From: an uncultured SAR86 cluster bacterium
GTDB lineage: Bacteria > Pseudomonadota > Gammaproteobacteria > Magnimaribacterales > Magnimaribacteraceae
Direction: 5' to 3'
Length of the DNA: 35,477 nucleotides
Assembly (NCBI GenBank): GCA_902618945.1
Contig: CACNCK010000016.1
Coordinates: forward strand, 1-35,477
Below, piece by piece: positions 31,819-35,477 of this stretch; within the stretch, counting starts at the first letter, position 1; every line of letters starts with the position of its first letter. The position numbers and the translations under genes were made by a program. The notes below the pieces were generated by a model that saw nothing but the letters and a program-made list of their open reading frames with translations, had not been told where the DNA came from and did no database searches.

Positions 31819-32400
31819 ATGGATATGCCAAAAATTATAAAAGCAGATTCATCCAATGTTGAAGAGGTAAAGAGTGCAATCACTCTAGGGTTTGCTGCCG
31901 ATCCTTTACTGAGATGGTTTTTTCCCGATCCACATAAATTTTTAAAGAATTTTGCATTTTGGATGGATGCTTTTTCTAAACCAGCACTCGAGTCAGATTC
32001 TATTTTTACGGATGAAAATTATTATGGAGGGGCAATTTGGCACCCTCCTGGAATCCATTTAGATCCCGAGGTGCTCGGACCAACGCTTGAAGATATTCCC
32101 TCTAATAGGCTGGAAAGTGCCTTACAAATGTTCGATGAATTTGATGATTGTCACCCTAAAGAAGATCACTGGTATTTACCTTTTATAGGCTTAGATCCTT
32201 CAAAACAAGGTCAGGGCATTGGTTCTTTAATTCTTAAGGAATCTTTAAAACAGGCAGATGAGCAAGGAAAAATTGCATATCTTGAATCTTCCAATCCCAT
32301 GAATATGAGTCTTTATGAAAGACATGGATTTGAAACTATAAAGAGGATAGAAATTGGAGATTCACCCCCAGCTCACCCCATGATTAGATACCCGAGGTAG
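31819..32400 (+). CDS. GNAT-family N-acetyltransferase
   Basis: 193 aa. Acetyl-CoA-binding motif A is LPFIGLDPSKQGQGIGSLIL (about 121-140), with the Q-x-G-x-G core, and motif B includes LESSNPMNMSLYERHGFE. The N-terminal half has a Trp- and Pro-rich stretch (DPLLRWFFPDPHKF). A GGGGAGAAGAG ribosome-site region precedes the ATG. Acceptor substrate unknown. Three bases separate it from the esterase gene. Confidence 0.88.
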   Translation: MDMPKIIKADSSNVEEVKSAITLGFAADPLLRWFFPDPHKFLKNFAFWMDAFSKPALESDSIFTDENYYGGAIWHPPGIHLDPEVLGPTLEDIPSNRLESALQMFDEFDDCHPKEDHWYLPFIGLDPSKQGQGIGSLILKESLKQADEQGKIAYLESSNPMNMSLYERHGFETIKRIEIGDSPPAHPMIRYPR

Positions 32401-32403
32401 ATT

Positions 32404-33273
32404 ATGAGACATTTAGAATTTCACGATGTAGAGATACATGAACTTAAATCAGAGATAATTGGAGAAACTTTCGAGATACTAGTAAAACAACCGGATCCCA
32501 ATATTATTTCTTTATTTGGAGACGGTCCTTTGCCAGTAATTTATGGGACAGATTGTAATATTTCAGCCGGAGGCTACATCAATACTATCGATGGATTATA
32601 CCTTGGTGGAGAAATTCCGCCGGCTCTTTTCATAGGCATACAATACAAGCTAGGTGATGAGCCAGACTTCATGCAGTTTGTAACTAATAGAACTCGCGAA
32701 TTCACGCCTGTTGAGGATATTGAAAATCAAAAACTAATGGAACAAATGACTCTCAGGGAAGTAAAGGGAGGCGGTGCGGATAAGTTCTTAAAGTTTTTAA
32801 CAACTGAATTAAGGGATTGGGTTTCAGAAAGATTTAATGTTTCTGATGACACGACATATATTGGAGACTCTATGGGCGGCTTATTTGGACTCTACACTTT
32901 GTTTCATCAGCCAAAAGCCTTTAAGAGATATGTGATTGGTAGTCCTTGGCAAGAGTGGAGCCATCCCAATACTTTTGATCTTGAAGAAAGATATTCTGAA
33001 AATAATGAGGATATGGAAGCTATTGTATACATAGCATCCGGAGCAGAAGAAGATGTTATTGGACCTTATCTAGAAAAAATGAATCCAGTAATGGTTGAGA
33101 TCTTCTCCAAAGCCAAAACCGCTGACTATACCGAACAAATGATAGAAAGGCTCAATAGCAGAAATTATCCAAGCCTTAAGTTAAAGGGTTTGATTTTAGA
33201 AGACGAGACGCACTTCACCATCACTGGAGCATTATTTAACAGAGGACTGAGACATGTCTTCAATGTTAAGTGA
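32404..33273 (+). CDS. Putative esterase (alpha/beta hydrolase, esterase D/Fes-like)
   Basis: 289 aa. Nucleophile elbow YIGDSMGGLFGLYTLF (Ser near 159), preceded by GGADKFLKFLTTELRDWV, the pattern of the PF00756 esterases, and the His block LEDETHFTITGALF near 265-278. The Asp is probably in IASGAEEDVIGPYL. Members include siderophore and S-formylglutathione esterases; no signal peptide is present, so a cytoplasmic role is likely. It overlaps the reductase gene by four bases (GTGA). Confidence 0.85.
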   Translation: MRHLEFHDVEIHELKSEIIGETFEILVKQPDPNIISLFGDGPLPVIYGTDCNISAGGYINTIDGLYLGGEIPPALFIGIQYKLGDEPDFMQFVTNRTREFTPVEDIENQKLMEQMTLREVKGGGADKFLKFLTTELRDWVSERFNVSDDTTYIGDSMGGLFGLYTLFHQPKAFKRYVIGSPWQEWSHPNTFDLEERYSENNEDMEAIVYIASGAEEDVIGPYLEKMNPVMVEIFSKAKTADYTEQMIERLNSRNYPSLKLKGLILEDETHFTITGALFNRGLRHVFNVK

Positions 33274-34301
33274 GTAATATGAAAAATTTAAGAAACCGAA
33301 AATGGACCTTAGCTAGCAGACCAGTCGGGATGGTTGGGGAACATAATTTTTCTTATGAAGAGGAGGAAGTAAGAGATATTGAAGACGGAGAGTTTCTTAT
33401 AAAGAACTTGTATCTTAGTTTTGATCCTGCTCAAAGAGGTTGGATGGAAGATAGAAAAAGCTATGTACCACCAGTTGGAATTGGAGAGGTAATGAGAGCT
33501 GGCTCTGTAGGCCAAGTCATTGAATCAAATAATCCTAATTATTCTGTAGGTGATAAAGTTCAAGGCACTTTTGGATGGCAAGAGTACGCCATTTCAGATG
33601 GAGAGGGTATTTTAAACGCTACTGTCATTCCAGATGGAGCATCTCTCACAGCACCTTTAAGCGTCTTTGGCATTACAGGACTCACGGCATATTTTGGTTT
33701 ATTAGATGTTGGACAGCCTAAAGAAGGAGATACAGTTCTCATATCTGGAGCAGCGGGATCCACAGGATCTATTGCTGCACAAATTGCCAAAATAAAAGGC
33801 TGTCGTGTTATAGGTGTTGCTGGCGGAGTTGAGAAATGTAAATGGCTAACTGAAGAAGTAAAAATTGATGCAGCAATAGATTACAAAACAGCAAATTTAG
33901 AGGAAGTTATTCCTGAATTGTGTCCAGAAGGCATAGATGTTATTTTTGATAATGTTGGAGGAGAATTCCTAAACACATCACTTATAAGCATAAACCAAAA
34001 TGCTCGAGTGGCGATTTGTGGTGCCATCTCAGGCTACAACAATGAGACTCCTGCTCCTGGACCATCAAACTATACTGCTCTATTAATACAGCGAGCTAGG
34101 ATGGAAGGATTTATAGTGTTGGATTATATGGATCGGTTCCCTGAGGCAATTGGAGAATTGATGCAATGGGTCCAAGAAGGAAAAATTATTTATCAAGAAG
34201 ATATACAGGAGGGTATCGAGAATGCCCCTGATACTTTATTGAGGCTTTACACAGGCCAAAATAAAGGCAAGCAACTTCTTAAAATAGCTGATCCCGAATA
34301 A
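33270..34301 (+). CDS. Zinc-free MDR NADP-dependent oxidoreductase (PTGR/CurA-like)
   Basis: 343 aa medium-chain reductase. It has the N-terminal WTLASRPVGMV start, SFDPAQRGWMED, GxGEVMRAG-type substrate-domain sequence, and the cofactor motif VLISGAAGSTGSIAAQIAKI (AxxGxxG). ICGAISGYN and the C-terminal TGQNKGKQLLKI complete the prostaglandin reductase/curcumin reductase pattern. No zinc-binding Cys cluster is seen. It reduces activated C=C bonds such as alpha,beta-unsaturated ketones. GTG 33270 overlaps the esterase stop; ATG 33279 is an alternative. It is the last gene of the run from 29470 and ends two bases from the convergent CDGSH gene. Confidence 0.9.
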   Translation: MSNMKNLRNRKWTLASRPVGMVGEHNFSYEEEEVRDIEDGEFLIKNLYLSFDPAQRGWMEDRKSYVPPVGIGEVMRAGSVGQVIESNNPNYSVGDKVQGTFGWQEYAISDGEGILNATVIPDGASLTAPLSVFGITGLTAYFGLLDVGQPKEGDTVLISGAAGSTGSIAAQIAKIKGCRVIGVAGGVEKCKWLTEEVKIDAAIDYKTANLEEVIPELCPEGIDVIFDNVGGEFLNTSLISINQNARVAICGAISGYNNETPAPGPSNYTALLIQRARMEGFIVLDYMDRFPEAIGELMQWVQEGKIIYQEDIQEGIENAPDTLLRLYTGQNKGKQLLKIADPE

Positions 34302-34303
34302 GT

Positions 34304-34543
34304 TTAAAGATCTTTATGAGTTCCGTCACAAAAAGCGCCGTTTTTACTCATCTTGCATCCGCAGAAAAAAACATCCTTTTCCTCATCGAGTTTTACTTTC
34401 AATGGTAAGAATTCAGTGCCTTCATGGGAGCCATCGCAGAAAGGTTGTTTAGAACTTTTTCCACAACTGCACCACCAGTAATTTTTTTCAGACTCAACGG
34501 TAACTTTGTAAGGAAACTTTTGAACTACTTTTGGATTATTCAT
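34304..34543 (-). CDS. Double CDGSH iron-sulfur protein
   Basis: 79 aa from ATG 34543 (MNNPKVVQKFPYKVTV). Two CDGSH motifs are present: CSCGKSSKQPFCDGSHEG (about 24-41) and CGCKMSKNGAFCDGTHK (about 61-77), each with the Cys3-His ligands for a 2Fe-2S cluster. This is the small bacterial double-CDGSH type. A longer frame reaching 34699 is less likely because it would overlap the divergent def gene and lacks similarity. No ribosome site is evident. It may act in redox sensing or cluster transfer; no specific role is known here. Confidence 0.88.
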   Translation of the reverse strand: MNNPKVVQKFPYKVTVESEKNYWWCSCGKSSKQPFCDGSHEGTEFLPLKVKLDEEKDVFFCGCKMSKNGAFCDGTHKDL

Positions 34544-34619
34544 AAAAAAAAAGTAACATAAATTCCAGATAAAATTACTAATGAGATTTATTCTCAGATA
34601 CTCTGTAAAGTAGATTCTT

Positions 34620-35168
34620 ATGAGCGTTAAAGAAATATTAAAAATGGGTAACCCTCTTTTAAGAAAAGAGGCTGAAGATTTCACTATTGAAGAAATCAAA
34701 AGTCCAGAAACAAAATTATTACTTGAAGATATGTGGGACTCTCTAGAAGTTGCTGGTGGAATTGGATTAGCAGCTCCTCAAATTGGCATTTTAAAAAAAC
34801 TAGCTGTAATAAAGTTATCTGAAGAATCAGATAGATATCCAGACATGGAGGATAGTGAGCCTTATGTCATCTTTAATCCAAAAGTTTCTGTGGTGGATAA
34901 AACTGAACAAGGTTTTTGGGAAGGTTGTCTTAGTGTTCCTGGATTAAGAGGTTTTGTCGAAAGACCCAGAAGTATAAGAGTAGATTTTTTAGACGAAAAT
35001 GCGGAACCAAAAACTATTGAGGCTGAAGATTTTCTAGCTACGGTTTTTCAGCATGAGTTGGATCATTTAGTTGGAAAACTTTATGTAGATAGAATGAAAG
35101 ATATAAAGACTTTAATTTTTGAGGAAGAAATGGTTTTTGATGAAATAAAAGAAGAAGTCTTGGATTGA
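34620..35168 (+). CDS. def: Peptide deformylase
   Basis: 182 aa, typical length. All three motifs are present: GGIGLAAPQIGI (about 46-57), WEGCLSVPGLRG (metal Cys103) and QHELDHLVGKLYVDRM (Q144-H145-E146-L-D-H149). These bind Fe(II) or another metal and remove formyl groups from nascent proteins. The MSVKEILKMGNPLLRK N-terminus matches the family. It is not next to fmt, unlike in E. coli, and the following ADP-ribosylglycohydrolase gene has its own ribosome site. It is divergent from the CDGSH gene across 76 bases. It may be one of several deformylases. Confidence 0.94.
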   Translation: MSVKEILKMGNPLLRKEAEDFTIEEIKSPETKLLLEDMWDSLEVAGGIGLAAPQIGILKKLAVIKLSEESDRYPDMEDSEPYVIFNPKVSVVDKTEQGFWEGCLSVPGLRGFVERPRSIRVDFLDENAEPKTIEAEDFLATVFQHELDHLVGKLYVDRMKDIKTLIFEEEMVFDEIKEEVLD

Positions 35169-35181
35169 TTGAGGAAAAATT

Positions 35182-35477
35182 ATGACGCATGAAGAACGAA
35201 TTAGAGCAGCTTGGCAGGGGAGAATATCGGGTTGCTTATTAGGAAAACCTGTAGAAATGATTTCTATGAGAGAAGGCCCACAAGGATTAAATACCTTTTT
35301 ACAGGATTCAGGATCACTTCCTCTTCGTAACTACGTCAACTATATGGAACATGAATTACTGAGGGGTGCTAATAAACGATGTTGCTTAGGAATGATGGAA
35401 AGGGCTGAAGTTGATGATGACATAACCTATCTTGTTCTGGCCCTGATGATGATGGAGCAGTATGGCTTAGATTTAAG
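35182..35477 (+). CDS. ADP-ribosylglycohydrolase family protein, 3' truncated by window edge
   Basis: At least 98 residues from ATG 35182, running off the window. GAGG lies seven bases before the ATG. Visible motifs are RIRAAWQGRISGCLLGKPVE (about 6-25), the family's N-terminal helix and GxxxG turn, and RAEVDDDITYLVLALMMMEQ (about 74-93), whose Asp triplet binds the magnesium pair in DraG-type enzymes. Such proteins remove ADP-ribose from proteins or small molecules; many are of unknown target. It starts 13 bases after def. Confidence 0.85.
   Translation, partial: MTHEERIRAAWQGRISGCLLGKPVEMISMREGPQGLNTFLQDSGSLPLRNYVNYMEHELLRGANKRCCLGMMERAEVDDDITYLVLALMMMEQYGLDL

Noticed and set aside
34544-34699. 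52-residue N-terminal extension of the CDGSH protein
   Set aside because: It would overlap the divergent def gene by 80 bases and has no family similarity; ATG 34543 gives a complete double-CDGSH protein.

Overview
The window is AT-rich, almost completely coding DNA from a bacterial chromosome. Several gene orders are gammaproteobacterial: bamD divergent from rluD-pgeF, and ilvI-ilvH-ilvC followed by a membrane-type pssA. Low GC, frequent 1-20 bp gene overlaps and convergent genes with no spacer suggest a streamlined marine gammaproteobacterium, possibly SAR86-like. The placement is inference; no rRNA is present.

Bases 1-4274 hold two tandem paralogues of a CBM9-like/DUF5916 outer-membrane protein; the first is cut by the window edge. 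Facing them on the minus strand are a small zinc-ribbon membrane protein and bamD. From 5418 rightwards run rluD, pgeF, a beta-hydroxyacid dehydrogenase and a glycerate-kinase-like P-loop kinase, all overlapping. The branched-chain amino-acid operon ilvI-ilvH-ilvC with pssA follows (8953-13011), preceded by a tiny leucine-rich ORF that ends directly on the ilvI start codon.

At 13046 an intact tRNA-Ile(GAU) begins. A perfect 47-bp copy of its 3' part, from the anticodon loop to just past CCA, recurs at 15314-15360. Between the copies lies a mini-island of about 2.2 kb with small unrecognised genes (132, 77, 165, 49 and 100 aa, plus a 23-aa upstream ORF) and no integrase. Each end carries a pair of GGGGGAA motifs spaced 11 bp. 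This is the clearest candidate for an undescribed mobile or cargo element.

From 15438 to 23046 lie secreted or envelope hydrolases: a 5'-nucleotidase-family enzyme, a purple-acid-phosphatase-like protein with a PAS-like insertion, a tandem DsbA-fold protein with a membrane partner, a DUF3604 lipoprotein, and a degenerate FKBP lipoprotein. Bases 23306-26668 are a tightly packed six-gene run (nitroreductase, rhodanese, small membrane protein, membrane desaturase/hydroxylase, NTF2-like, TauD-like dioxygenase), plausibly a redox or lipid/small-molecule oxidation unit.

The last third has a voltage-gated-type cation channel with an acidic TYDDW filter; a minus-strand pair (enoyl-CoA hydratase-like and HSL-type hydrolase); a plus-strand run of six genes (SGNH hydrolase, alkaline phosphatase, small membrane protein, GNAT, esterase, zinc-free MDR reductase); a double CDGSH protein; peptide deformylase; and the 5' part of an ADP-ribosylglycohydrolase. 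Three phosphomonoesterase families in one window suggest investment in organic phosphorus use.
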